Source of the DNA: CAMCXE01 sp036520615
GTDB taxonomy: Bacteria; Pseudomonadota; Gammaproteobacteria; Pseudomonadales; Cellvibrionaceae
Length of the DNA stretch: 64,000 nt
Direction: 5' to 3'
Assembly: GCA_036520615.1 (NCBI GenBank)
Contig: DATDJI010000059.1
Location: forward strand, 1-64,000
The position numbers and the translations under genes were made by a program. The notes under the pieces were generated by a model, which did no database searches, was not told where the DNA came from, and saw nothing but the letters and a program-made list of their open reading frames with translations. Shown piece after piece: positions 8,412 to 17,126 of the stretch (the first letter of the stretch is position 1; every line of letters starts with the position of its first letter).

Positions 8412-8809
8412 GGTTGATTTCCTGTGTTGCGTTGCAATTCAGTTTTTAACGTGCTGTTGGAGGTTTTTAAGTCCTCATTGACAGCGCGAGCCTTAGCAGC
8501 GGCAGCGCGGGCCACACTTAACTCTGCTTGCACACGCGCCTCATCAGCTAAGCGCTTGGCTTCAAGCGGGTGTTTTTCTGCCTCGGCTTTTTGTGCAGCC
8601 TGTATTTTTGAGCGCGCAAGGGTCAGCTCAGGGGACGCAGCATCCAGCACGCGAGCGGTTTCTGCAGCCTGAATGGCTTGTTCTGCAGCCTGAATCGACG
8701 GTTGAGTCGCCGGCGCCGCTGTAACACACGCCGTTAAACCAATACAGATCAGTCCCGCAGCTAGCAGCCGTGCGGGTGTATTCATTACGGAAGGTGTAAG
8801 TGTTTTCAT
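8408..8809 (-). CDS. DUF4398 lipoprotein
   Basis: 133 residues from ATG at 8809; a second in-frame ATG at 8785 gives a tighter signal peptide (MNTPARLLAAGLICIGLTAC). The lipobox is LTAC. The mature part is an Ala/Glu/Lys-rich helical segment (IQAAEQAIQAAETARVLDAA, LARSKIQAAQKAEAEK) typical of DUF4398, probably a periplasmic coiled coil. Function unknown. It overlaps the OmpA gene by four bases, and both share the DUF4398-like helical region, so they probably act together and may have arisen by duplication followed by gain of the OmpA domain. Confidence 0.85.
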   Translation of the reverse strand: MKTLTPSVMNTPARLLAAGLICIGLTACVTAAPATQPSIQAAEQAIQAAETARVLDAASPELTLARSKIQAAQKAEAEKHPLEAKRLADEARVQAELSVARAAAAKARAVNEDLKTSNSTLKTELQRNTGNQP

Positions 8810-8900
8810 GAGCAATACTCTTTCGAACGATAAATTAGCTATAGACCCAGTCGAAACTGGAGTGATAAGTACGCCGGAGCGAAATGCCCCGGCGGCTTGC

Positions 8901-9725
8901 CTAGAACGTCAAATCTTTCGCGACAACTGTTTTTACGCCGCGTACGTTCTCAGCAAGTTCGATAGCAAGGGCACGTTCAGCCCCTGAATCTACTTTGCCT
9001 TTAAGGGTTACTACGCCCTTGTCGGTCGTCACATCAATATCAGAGCCTGCAACGTTGCTCGAATACATAAAGGTGGAAGCAACTTTCGTGGAAATCCAAG
9101 CATCAGAGATATCTTGTTTGATTTCTTTCGCTTCGCTTTTGGCTTTGTCGCCAGTGCTGGGCGTAGCCGAATCAACCGCTATTTGGTTATTTACTGAAGT
9201 TACGCCACGGGTTCCGCTAGCCAAACGCCCTGCACTGTCGCGCATTTGTTTGGTGCTGGCATTACCGGTTAATTTAACGCGGCCGTTTTTTGTTTCTACG
9301 TCGATGGAGCGGCCATCTGTGGATTTGCTCCAAAGCAATTTAGATTTAATTGCCGATGTTATTGAAGCGTCATCAATGGCTTGGCCATAATCGTTTACCG
9401 GCTTTTTAGGATGAAAATCCGCATCGACCTTAATTTGATTATCCACTTCTTTAACTCCGCTGACCCCTAAAGCAATTTGCTTAGCGAGATCTTTATTGAC
9501 ATCTTCTGCCACTGTGCCAGTCAATGTGGCTTTTCCGTTATTCACAGTTACGTGAAGATCATTCGCGCGCAAATATGGGCTTAGTGCATATGTGGTCCAG
9601 ATTTGCGTTTCTTGGCGGGCATTAACCAAATCCCCAGCAGCGTCAGCTAAAGCGGGGTTGGCAGAACCCAAAAGGCCCAAAATAAGGACCGGAGCAAGAA
9701 AATTGTGGCGATTAAATAAACGCAT
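8901..9725 (-). CDS. Periplasmic protein with three BON domains
   Basis: 274 residues from ATG at 9725 (GGAAC upstream); a TTG further out at 9746 is less likely. The signal peptide ends near NPALA-DA. Three BON repeats follow, each with a core like DLHVTVNNGKATLTGTV, RSIDVETKNGRVKLTGNA and SDIDVTTDKGVVTLKGKV, with the matching GVKEVDNQI, GVTSVNNQI and GVKTVVAKD ends. BON domains are thought to bind phospholipid in osmotic-stress proteins such as OsmY. It lies in the envelope-stress cluster. No lipobox is seen, so it should be soluble in the periplasm. Confidence 0.9.
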   Translation of the reverse strand: MRLFNRHNFLAPVLILGLLGSANPALADAAGDLVNARQETQIWTTYALSPYLRANDLHVTVNNGKATLTGTVAEDVNKDLAKQIALGVSGVKEVDNQIKVDADFHPKKPVNDYGQAIDDASITSAIKSKLLWSKSTDGRSIDVETKNGRVKLTGNASTKQMRDSAGRLASGTRGVTSVNNQIAVDSATPSTGDKAKSEAKEIKQDISDAWISTKVASTFMYSSNVAGSDIDVTTDKGVVTLKGKVDSGAERALAIELAENVRGVKTVVAKDLTF

Positions 9726-9841
9726 AGTATGTTCCGAAGATGACAATCAAAAATATAGAAAGAAAAAGCCTTACCTGAATTGGCGGCTTAAATTAATAAA
9801 AATGGCGCTGCCGTGCGCCAGTAATAATCCTTAACGCAGCA

Positions 9842-10309
9842 TTATTTAGTGCGGCAATTATCTAAGAATTTCTTCACTTGAGTTTCAGCCAGATCACGTG
9901 AAAGCGCGTAACGCTCTTCCACTAAACCTGCTAACTTCTGGGCATTACCTTCTGATTGTAAAATCTCATCGTCAGTTAATTTCCCCCAAGTGGTTTTGGC
10001 CGAACCGACAAACTGGTCCCATTTGCCGCTTAAACGGTCGGCAGTAGCAGATGATTGCTGTTGCGGTGACTTGGTCGCTTGCTGCTTAGAATCCGAATGA
10101 GCTGAACTGGCAGTTTGTGGTTTTTTCTGCGAATGCTCTGCCTGCTGCTGGCCAGACTTTTGGCCGGATTGCTGACTTGGTTGTTGCTGGCTTGGCTGTT
10201 GAGAGGTGCGGCTCTTATCATCGCTTTGTTTGGCCGAACCGCTTTTGTCTGCATTACCAGCTTGAATTGGGCTAACGATTGGATCGAATGGATCTTGTGG
10301 AGTATTCAT
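9842..10309 (-). CDS. CsbD-like stress protein with Gln/Ser-rich N-terminus
   Basis: 155 residues from ATG at 10309, with AGAAGG upstream. Residues about 20-90 are low complexity (repeats of QQPSQQ, QSGQKSGQQQ, PQTASSAHSD). The C-terminal 65 residues match the CsbD domain: DRLSGKWDQFVGSAKTTWGKLTDDEI followed by EGNAQKLAGLVEERYALS. CsbD proteins are induced by general stress, but their molecular role is unknown. The long hydrophilic N-terminal extension is unusual for the family, which is normally about 65 residues, and suggests a disordered tail. Confidence 0.85.
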   Translation of the reverse strand: MNTPQDPFDPIVSPIQAGNADKSGSAKQSDDKSRTSQQPSQQQPSQQSGQKSGQQQAEHSQKKPQTASSAHSDSKQQATKSPQQQSSATADRLSGKWDQFVGSAKTTWGKLTDDEILQSEGNAQKLAGLVEERYALSRDLAETQVKKFLDNCRTK

Positions 10310-10315
10310 AAGCAC

Positions 10316-10835
10316 CTTCTAATAATTAAAATAGAGAGGACTCCATCCACCGGGTGCATTACCTGGCGCTAGGAAGTTGTGGAGCGAGTTCAGAATGCCA
10401 TTGCCCCACCAAATCTTCGGTACGGTGCCGCACGTACGTCATTGAGCGCTTACATAGAGATCAAAAGGGTTTGCTAGCTATTGCTGCATTAAACACGGGT
10501 TAACCAATTAATAAATTACTTCGCCCGCTGCAATCCTAATTAATACATGAGCGCATTTAATTTTATTAACTCAGATTGCGCAGCCACGACTTACGCACAT
10601 AGACGTTATAAGCTGCCTTAGCCGAGACATCCAAATAGGCTTTGTTTATTGGTAAAAAGTTATTGGTAAATCAAAAATTGGGCTCTCCCTAAACCTGTTT
10701 ACAAAATTACTGAATGCAAAATTTTTTCAAAAAAACAGATTTTGCACACAATTTTTATAAGTGGCATAACGAACAGATCTACACAGGCCCTGCGCGCAGA
10801 CTGTTTTTACGTTATCAGCCACTGAAGTCCATACT
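10316..10835. other. Intergenic region between divergent stress genes
   Basis: About 520 bases with no supported gene. It separates the minus-strand CsbD gene from the plus-strand glycine-zipper gene and should contain the promoters of both. Its 3' third (10640-10780) is AT-rich and contains one clear inverted repeat, listed separately. Confidence 0.6.
10715..10746. repeat. Inverted repeat upstream of the glycine-zipper gene
   Basis: TGCAAAAT at 10715-10722 and ATTTTGCA at 10739-10746, a perfect 8-base inverted repeat separated by 16 AT-rich bases. It lies about 90 bases upstream of the ATG at 10836. The arrangement suits a dimeric operator or a weak RNA hairpin; which one is not decidable here. 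Confidence 0.4.
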
Positions 10836-11294
10836 ATGCGTACTTTACTCCTTGTAAGCTGTGTCGCTCTGATGGCGCCCTTGTGTGCCTGTGCCCCTTA
10901 TAGCAATCATTCCAATGACCGCTACGTGGATGAACCCAGATCTAATTATCAGCATGCAGAATCGCGCAGCCGCGAGGGTAGAGTTGTTGGTATTGAACAT
11001 TTGCGGCCGCAGACCTCCGGTGGAGGCGCTCTATTAGGTGCCGTTGTAGGCGGAGTATTAGGCCATCAGGTGGGAGACGGGCGTGGACGCACTGCCGCAA
11101 CTGGCGTGGGTGCCATAGGCGGAGCTGTAGCCGGTAATCAACTGGAAAAAAATTCCGCTGCGGGCAGTGGCACCTACCGAATCACCGTAGAGTTTGACGA
11201 TGGCCATCAGGCTGATTATCAATATGAATCTATAGGTGATTTGCGCATTGGCGATCGCATTCGTTTGGAGCAGGGCCAGTTAACACGTATGTAA
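10836..11294 (+). CDS. Glycine-zipper outer-membrane lipoprotein (SlyB/17 kDa antigen-like)
   Basis: 152 residues. The signal peptide ends in the lipobox LCAC (C19). Residues about 62-103 are a glycine zipper (GGGALLGAVVGGVLGHQVGD and ATGVGAIGGAVAGNQLE), the two-helix 2TM motif of SlyB and rickettsial 17 kDa antigen proteins. The C-terminal YRITVEFDDGHQADYQYE and IGDRIRLEQGQLTRM form the small beta domain seen in this family. It is probably an outer-membrane lipoprotein involved in envelope integrity. First plus-strand gene of the stress cluster. Confidence 0.88.
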   Translation: MRTLLLVSCVALMAPLCACAPYSNHSNDRYVDEPRSNYQHAESRSREGRVVGIEHLRPQTSGGGALLGAVVGGVLGHQVGDGRGRTAATGVGAIGGAVAGNQLEKNSAAGSGTYRITVEFDDGHQADYQYESIGDLRIGDRIRLEQGQLTRM

Positions 11295-11510
11295 AAATTT
11301 CACATTAAAAATATGTGATTTAAAAAGGTGGGAGCGCGCCCTTTTATTAATTGTTATTAATTGCGTTAATTAATCATTAGATCTGATGCGCAGCTGGCGG
11401 TGGTGCGCAACAGACTTTCACTCCAGGCTTGCACCTGGCCACACCCTAATTCACTTGGGTTTAATTCCGACTAGCACCCCCGCAATCGATGGTGTTTTCA
11501 GAGGTTTACA

Positions 11511-12716
11511 GTGAACGAGCGTACTCTGCCCTCTTCCGCCGGTAAAACTACTCCGTTAGAACGCGCCATTCTTGATAGCGCGAGCTTCTCGATTATTGCC
11601 ACCGATGAGAATGGCATAATTCAATTATTTAACGTCGGTGCAGAGCGAATGCTCGGTTATTCCGCCACAGAGGTTATTAATCAACTCAGCCCTAGCGCTA
11701 TGCACGATTTGGCTGAAGTTGAAGCGCGTGCCCAGGCATTGAGTACCGAATTGAATACCAAGATTGCACCGGGCTTCGAAGCACTCGCATTCAAAGCTTC
11801 GCGTGGCATCGCCGATATTTACGAACTCACACAAATTCGCAAGGACGGCTCGCGCTTTCCATGTCTAATGTCGATCACCGCTTTACGCGATGAACAGGGT
11901 ATTATTTTGGGTTATCTGCTAATTGGCACTGATAATTCATTGCGCGCCGCAGCTGAAGCCGAACGCAACCATGCTCTCGCCCTAGCCGAAAAAGCCGCGC
12001 AGGCGAAATCGCGTTTTTTATCCAGTATGAGCCATGAATTACATACTCCTTTGAGCTCCATCCTAGGCTTTGCACAATTAATCCAAACCGGCACACCTCC
12101 GCCTAGCGCTCGCCAAAAACACAGCCTCGAACAAATCGTTCAAGCAGGTTGGTATTTATTGGAGCTTATTAACCAATTATTAGAATTAGCCGAAATAGAA
12201 TCTGGCCATTTATCGCTAAATTCGGAGGCAGTTGAACTTGCCGAAGTAATGAGAGAGTGCCAGGCAATGATGGAACCGCAGGCCACTAGACGCTCGATCG
12301 CCACGCAATTCCCCGCTAATACGCTTGCATTTCGTGTGCAGGGCGATCGCACACGGGTTAAGCAAGTGCTGCTGAACCTACTATCTAACGCAGTAAAATA
12401 TAACCGCGAAGGCGGCGCAATTATTGTCGCCTGCCAATTGTTGTCAGCAACACGGCTGCGTATAACCGTAGCGGATTCAGGGCCGGGTTTAAGTCAGGAA
12501 CAAATAACGCAGCTATTCCAGCCTTTTAATCGTTTAGGGCGCGAACATTCTGCAGAGGAAGGCACCGGCATAGGCCTTGTCATGACCAAATACTTAGTTG
12601 AGATGATGGATGGAGAAATAGGCGTAACCTCTAATCCTGGCAATGGCTGTGTATTTTGGGTGGACCTAACATTAAGCCAAGAGATACCAGGCTATTTACA
12701 AATTTCGCAGAAATAA
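11511..12716 (+). CDS. Soluble PAS-domain sensor histidine kinase (orphan)
   Basis: 401 residues with no membrane segment. A PAS domain spans about 18-140 (SFSIIATDENGIIQLFNVGAE, GYLLIGTDNS). HisKA follows with phospho-acceptor H175 in SMSHELHTP; the usual Arg after HEL is His here. The HATPase domain has the N box NLLSNAVKYN, the G1 box DSGPGLS and the G2 box GTGIGL. It should be a cytoplasmic sensor phosphorylating a response regulator, but none is encoded within 10 kb. Its place among envelope-stress genes suggests that it may control them; that is inference. The start is an ATG-equivalent GTG at 11511 after GAGG. Confidence 0.9.
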   Translation: MNERTLPSSAGKTTPLERAILDSASFSIIATDENGIIQLFNVGAERMLGYSATEVINQLSPSAMHDLAEVEARAQALSTELNTKIAPGFEALAFKASRGIADIYELTQIRKDGSRFPCLMSITALRDEQGIILGYLLIGTDNSLRAAAEAERNHALALAEKAAQAKSRFLSSMSHELHTPLSSILGFAQLIQTGTPPPSARQKHSLEQIVQAGWYLLELINQLLELAEIESGHLSLNSEAVELAEVMRECQAMMEPQATRRSIATQFPANTLAFRVQGDRTRVKQVLLNLLSNAVKYNREGGAIIVACQLLSATRLRITVADSGPGLSQEQITQLFQPFNRLGREHSAEEGTGIGLVMTKYLVEMMDGEIGVTSNPGNGCVFWVDLTLSQEIPGYLQISQK

Positions 12717-12857
12717 GTGCAGCTGCCCTCAGCGTCTATCGGCCTATTTTAGCGGTGAAACCTTAATGAGTTCGCTAACGAACAGACTCTAAACCTGCCG
12801 CCTTTTATAGTCCCAATTACGGCATTCCGCCTTGGCCACTAGTTTTAGGAAATTATT

Positions 12858-13205
12858 ATGCAAGCTCACGACAATTCAGATAGCCGATCTACGCCAAATA
12901 TTCTTAATACCGCGGCATCAGTAGTTTCTCGCGAATTACATCAATTTATTAGTGATATAGAAACTTTAATTAAATCCGCTCACGGCGAAGATAAAAGCGC
13001 GTTTGAAAGCGCCAGTAATAATTTACGTGGTCGCGCGCGCATGCTGAAAAACCGCTTTGAAGAAATGAGCGAAAGCGTGCAAGAAACCGCCTGCGCCAGC
13101 GCCAAAACAGCTGACGCCTTCGCCCATAATCGCCCCTGGTATTTAGCTGGCATAGGTGCTTGTTTAGGCTTAGTTGTGGGTATAGCCCTTACCAAGCGCG
13201 ATTAA
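12858..13205 (+). CDS. DUF883 / ElaB-YqjD family membrane-anchored protein
   Basis: 115 residues. The helical cytoplasmic part (about 1-90, with FISDIETLIKSA and LRGRARMLKNRFEEMSESV) is followed by a single C-terminal membrane segment WYLAGIGACLGLVVGIAL ending in TKRD. This is the layout of YqjD and ElaB, inner-membrane proteins that bind stationary-phase ribosomes in E. coli. The YqjE-like gene starts 22 bases downstream, as in the yqjDE arrangement, which supports the assignment. Confidence 0.88.
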   Translation: MQAHDNSDSRSTPNILNTAASVVSRELHQFISDIETLIKSAHGEDKSAFESASNNLRGRARMLKNRFEEMSESVQETACASAKTADAFAHNRPWYLAGIGACLGLVVGIALTKRD

Positions 13206-13227
13206 GCCACCTTACGAGCTGCAATTT

Positions 13228-13695
13228 ATGCGATGGCTATTTAAATACCGGCGAATATTTGTATTAGTTGCGCTGAGTCTTCTGACTGTTTGGCAGACTA
13301 GTCAGTCGCCCCACCGCTGGAATAAATTCTGCGGATATATGCATCTGATCCGTATGGATTGGGAACGCGAACGCAAAAGGCTGCTGCGATTTTGGGCGTA
13401 TAGCCTACTTGCAGTCTGCTTCACTGTAGCTCTGCTATTAGTGTCCAGTGTGCTTGCGATAGCGCTTAGCTGGAACACGCCCTATTTCACCGGTACCTGC
13501 GTCACTATTCTCGGCGGCTATGCGCTAGCCGTTTTAATCTGTGTATACAAAGCCGTGAAACTTGCAAAACTGGGCAGCCACGCTTTTGCGACTAGTCGAT
13601 ATGAAATTAAACAGGCATTCGCCGCGCTGCGTGATGAGCCTCAAAGTTCTCAAAGTTCTCAAAGTTCTCAAAGTCCAGAAAAAAGAGCACTTTAA
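13228..13695 (+). CDS. YqjE-like (phage-holin-fold) membrane protein
   Basis: 155 residues. After an N-terminal hydrophobic stretch, the segment MHLIRMDWERERKRLLRFW leads into two adjacent membrane spans (LLAVCFTVALLLVSSVLAI and TCVTILGGYALAVLICVY). This is the two-span layout of the YqjE / DUF1469 family. The usual partner YqjD lies directly upstream. The N-terminus is longer than usual, and the in-frame ATG before HLIRMDW (13339) could be the true start. The C-terminus ends in a Gln-Ser-Ser repeat encoded by a DNA tandem repeat. Function unknown beyond stationary-phase and stress association. Confidence 0.75.
   Translation: MRWLFKYRRIFVLVALSLLTVWQTSQSPHRWNKFCGYMHLIRMDWERERKRLLRFWAYSLLAVCFTVALLLVSSVLAIALSWNTPYFTGTCVTILGGYALAVLICVYKAVKLAKLGSHAFATSRYEIKQAFAALRDEPQSSQSSQSSQSPEKRAL
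13641..13676 (+). repeat. 9-base tandem repeat, four copies
   Basis: Unit TCAAAGTTC repeated four times, the last copy with one change. It is in frame with the YqjE-like gene, adding Q-S-S triplets to its C-terminus. Copy number changes of this repeat would not shift the frame. Confidence 0.9.
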
Positions 13696-13848
13696 AAAAT
13701 AAAAAAACTTATATGCAATATAAATTTACAAATAAAAAATAGGGTTGGCCAGCGCACAGAACCTCCAATGCACTCTCCAATAATCTAAACATTCTTCAAA
13801 CGAGGCTGCACTTTTAAGTCAGCCGCAACCAAACCAGAGGAATACTCT

Positions 13849-14280
13849 ATGAACTACGAAAATCGCGATACCTACGGCATCTATAAAAGCAATACTTTAA
13901 CCGGTGTTACTAAAAACGGTGAAGGCCCTGGCCCGCGTTTAATGGGTGCGGACACTTTAATTGGTAACTCCGTTGCTAATGCCGCCGATGAAGACCTAGG
14001 TGAAATTAAAGAAATTATGTTGAATGTAGCCAGCGGCCACGTAAGCTACGCAGTGCTGTCATTCGGCACGTTTTTAGGAATGGGCGGAAAATTATTCGCA
14101 GTACCTTGGAATGCGCTAACGCTTGATACCGTTAATAAGCGTTTTATTTTGAATGTGGATAAAGAATATTTACAAGATGCTCCAGGCTTTGATCCAGATT
14201 GTTGGCCTGATATGGCAGACTCATCTTGGATAAACGATGTACATACGTTTTATCGCACCAAGCCTTCAGTTCATTTGTAA
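13849..14280 (+). CDS. PRC-barrel domain protein
   Basis: 143 residues, no signal peptide. The PRC-barrel core is clear: LMGADTLIGNSVANAADEDL, GEIKEIMLNVASGHVSYAVLSF, then KLFAVPWNALTLD and RFILNVDKEYL. PRC barrels are small beta folds used in photosynthetic reaction centre H subunits, RimM and many stress proteins of unknown role. It is the last gene of the stress cluster and is followed at once by a strong terminator. A ribosome binding site AGAGGAA precedes the ATG. Confidence 0.9.
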   Translation: MNYENRDTYGIYKSNTLTGVTKNGEGPGPRLMGADTLIGNSVANAADEDLGEIKEIMLNVASGHVSYAVLSFGTFLGMGGKLFAVPWNALTLDTVNKRFILNVDKEYLQDAPGFDPDCWPDMADSSWINDVHTFYRTKPSVHL

Positions 14281-14284
14281 CAAT

Positions 14285-14323
14285 AAAACCTCGTTTAGGA
14301 ATTTACCCTAAACGAGGTTTTTT
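14285..14323 (+). terminator. Rho-independent terminator after the PRC-barrel gene
   Basis: Perfect 15-base stem AAAACCTCGTTTAGG / CCTAAACGAGGTTTT with a short loop, running into a T tract on the plus strand. It begins 5 bases after the stop codon. Confidence 0.95.
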
Positions 14324-14521
14324 ATATATGATAACAGTTAGTTTTTTAAGCGCCGTCGCAATCTACCTACCTCCAAATTTCCCTCCTGCTGCAAACCCAT
14401 TCTTTACTGATTAATTTCGTCAAAAGTACACTCTTAACAGCAAAACCACACCTTCAAAACTACGACATTATTGCTCTCACGCTAGAATCCGTTGCCATTA
14501 AAAATTAAAACTTCGGATTTT

Positions 14522-15604
14522 TTATTGCACGCTTCCAAGCGGATAGAGCGTAGTGTCTGAAGCGCTAATTTGCCGAGCGCCTGCATTAAAGTTTTCCGGC
14601 GTTAACTCGACTACTTCAGCATGTTTGACATATTCAGACCCCATACGCTCTAAGGTCACCATAGCCACGGCGGTATTGGGTACATTGTTAGATAGACTGC
14701 GATTGCGCAATTGTCGGTCGATACGTGCTTGATAATCCGGTAACTTTAATGTGTCGCCGGATTGTTCGTTTAGCATTCGAGCAAGTTTATGATAGGCCGA
14801 TGCCTGCATATAATTCATCGCAACCCAATATGCACTGGATAAATTATATGCGATTGCTGCTTTTATTTTTTTCGCATCCGCGCGTGAATTAATTTGTGGA
14901 TTTCCCATAGCCATTTCCCACAATTCAATCGCGCCTTTTATACCTTCCACCGGCTCTGAAAGCGTGTCTTTTTCCTCAATCATCGCATAGGCCTTAGTGG
15001 CAATATCATAGGCCTGATTGACATTACTAAACTCACCGCTTTCTGAGCGAAATTGAAAACTAGTAACTTCTAAGGGTTTGTACGAAACAACAGTATTTTC
15101 CTGTACAAATGCTTCCACCCGACGCTTAGCGCCTTGCATTTCTTGGCGCGTTTGTCCCTTCAACCAATCAGCTGATTTTTTGCGAAAATCCGCCTCCAGC
15201 GCCACAGCGTCGTTATTTGCACCGCAACTAGCATCACCTAAAAGAATTTTTCCTTCGTTGGGCAGAGCTTTGTTGTATTTTTGCGTGTTGTGTACCGCAT
15301 CGTGTACGCGCACAAAAATTTTCGGCAAATCGTAGGTAACTTCAACCTGCGTAATATTAGTAGCAACACCGTTGCACGTTTGCGGCACTTTTACAGGTTG
15401 AATCACGCGAATACTGCTTTCGCCACTTACGGCAAATTCCACACTAATTGCCCGATAGTCCATTTGGTTTAATGACATATCTGGAAACTCGAGAATTTTG
15501 GCAGTTTGTTTTTGACCTAAAATACTTACTGCACTATCCACAGCGAGCGCCCCCATGGGTGCTAACATCCCGCCTGATAAAACCAATGGCAATAAAATTC
15601 GCAT
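14522..15604 (-). CDS. Exported protein of unknown function
   Basis: 360 residues. A signal peptide (LLPLVLSGGMLAPMGALA) is cleaved near residue 21. I do not recognise the family. The N-terminal part is beta-like with two cysteines (PQTCNGVATN and GDASCGANND), which could form a periplasmic disulfide. The C-terminal part from about residue 195 is helical and TPR-like (VNQAYDIATKAYAMIEEKD, AIAYNLSSAYWVAMNYMQAS, AYHKLARMLNEQSGD). No membrane anchor or lipobox. It stands alone, between a terminator on the left and the AmpG-like gene on the right, transcribed the same way as the latter but separated by that gene's own terminator. Confidence 0.8.
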   Translation of the reverse strand: MRILLPLVLSGGMLAPMGALAVDSAVSILGQKQTAKILEFPDMSLNQMDYRAISVEFAVSGESSIRVIQPVKVPQTCNGVATNITQVEVTYDLPKIFVRVHDAVHNTQKYNKALPNEGKILLGDASCGANNDAVALEADFRKKSADWLKGQTRQEMQGAKRRVEAFVQENTVVSYKPLEVTSFQFRSESGEFSNVNQAYDIATKAYAMIEEKDTLSEPVEGIKGAIELWEMAMGNPQINSRADAKKIKAAIAYNLSSAYWVAMNYMQASAYHKLARMLNEQSGDTLKLPDYQARIDRQLRNRSLSNNVPNTAVAMVTLERMGSEYVKHAEVVELTPENFNAGARQISASDTTLYPLGSVQ

Positions 15605-15785
15605 GCCTACACTCTCACACTCGTCAATAAACAGCCCACAGCGCGGGCCTGGTTAGACGCCTAACGGATCCGGCGCATCATAATGAGCTTAGCCGAGCTG
15701 CAGGTTTTGAATTGGAACGTTTATTTCTAGGTGCGGCGTAAAACAGCGGTTTTGGTTATGGATCGCTTTTATGATTATTAAGGAC

Positions 15786-15817
15786 ATAAAAAAAGCAGCC
15801 GAAGCTGCTTTTTTTAA
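15786..15817 (-). terminator. Rho-independent terminator of the AmpG-like gene (probably bidirectional)
   Basis: AAAAAAAGCAGC / GCTGCTTTTTTT with a CGAA tetraloop, 14 bases past the stop at 15831. A and T tracts on both sides allow termination in both directions. Confidence 0.9.
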
Positions 15818-15830
15818 AGTACCGATATGC

Positions 15831-17126
15831 TTATTTGTCGCTGTGATTAAACGGCGCAACCCAGGTTATTACAAATGATGGGATAGTGGCGATCATGACA
15901 AAAACAAAGTATTGAACATACCCCAAATGCTCCTGCAAGGCACCGCTAATCGCGCCTGTACTCATCATACATAAGCCCATTAAACCGGTGCCGAACGCGT
16001 AGTGGGCGGTGACGAACCGGCCAGGTGCCAGCTGCTGCATCATGTAAATCATTAAACCCACAGCGCCCACGCCAAAAAAGAATTTCTCGATTGCCACTGC
16101 AAGAGTAATCAGCCATACGTTGGAAGGTTGATAAATGGCTAATAATAAAAACGTAACATTAGGAATATTTAGGCAGCAGCAAAGTGTAAATAAACTTGCT
16201 TTCAGGCCTTTTCTCGCAACCAGCCATCCACCTAATAAGGATCCGACCAAGAAGGTCGCGGTGCCGTAAATGCCGTAGACATTTCCTTGCATATCATTGG
16301 TAAGGCCCATGCCGCCTTTGTCCACTCCATCAAGCATAAATAGCGGGCCGACTTTTTCAATTAAACCCACGCTTACCCGATATAAAAAGATAAATGAAAT
16401 CATCAGCCAAATATCTTTTTTCTTGAAAAAATCCACCAATGAATCCAGTAACACACGGCCAGCTTCAGCAACCGACGTAGGTGTGTTTTCAGCTTTGGCG
16501 CCATCGGGCATCACTTTCCAGTGATAAATGGACATCAGTAATGTCACAGCTGCGATGATAAAAAAAACAATTTTCCAAGAATCCACCCAGTCATTACCGG
16601 TCACGTGCGGATCGTGGTGAAACACGTTTTCGTGTAAATAGCCGCTGAGTTTTACCAAAATACCCGTCGCCACAATCGGCCCGATATTCCAGCTGAGACT
16701 TTGTACACCGCAATATTTAGACTGGGACTTTCCATCCAGCGTAGTGACATATACACCATCACTGGCAATATCCTGCGTTGCACCTACAAAAGACAACACC
16801 CAAAACAACACCATAATAAGCGTTATATAACTGGGCATTCCCATGGCCAACGCTACGGCGGCAAAACCACCGGCTAAAATAATTTGCGTGGCAACCACAA
16901 AAAATTTCTTAGTGCGATACATTTCAATAAAAGGTGCAAACAGTGGCTTAATCGTATATGCCAAAATAAACATACTCGAATAAAGCGCAGCTTGGGTGTT
17001 ATCCATACCCAAATTTTTAAACATTACTGTGGAGACGCCACTTAACACCATGTAGGTTAACGCCATGGTGAAATATCCTGAGGGCACCCACAGCAGTGGA
17101 TGGGCAAACGAGCGAGTGGGTTGCAT
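15831..17126 (-). CDS. AmpG-like MFS permease (PAT family)
   Basis: 431 residues from ATG at 17126 (MQPTRSFAHPLLWVPSGYF); the frame extends to 17210, but that extension lacks family character. About 12 membrane segments; the N-terminal GYFTMALTYMVLSGVSTVMFKNLG and QDIASDGVYVTTLD resemble the AmpG / acetyl-CoA (PAT) transporter group. AmpG itself imports anhydromuropeptides. Members beside glycoside hydrolases may instead import short glucans or glucose; the divergent GH3 beta-glucosidase gene makes that likely here. The two genes share a 244-base intergenic region. The transported substrate is not shown by the sequence. Confidence 0.8.
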   Translation of the reverse strand: MQPTRSFAHPLLWVPSGYFTMALTYMVLSGVSTVMFKNLGMDNTQAALYSSMFILAYTIKPLFAPFIEMYRTKKFFVVATQIILAGGFAAVALAMGMPSYITLIMVLFWVLSFVGATQDIASDGVYVTTLDGKSQSKYCGVQSLSWNIGPIVATGILVKLSGYLHENVFHHDPHVTGNDWVDSWKIVFFIIAAVTLLMSIYHWKVMPDGAKAENTPTSVAEAGRVLLDSLVDFFKKKDIWLMISFIFLYRVSVGLIEKVGPLFMLDGVDKGGMGLTNDMQGNVYGIYGTATFLVGSLLGGWLVARKGLKASLFTLCCCLNIPNVTFLLLAIYQPSNVWLITLAVAIEKFFFGVGAVGLMIYMMQQLAPGRFVTAHYAFGTGLMGLCMMSTGAISGALQEHLGYVQYFVFVMIATIPSFVITWVAPFNHSDK

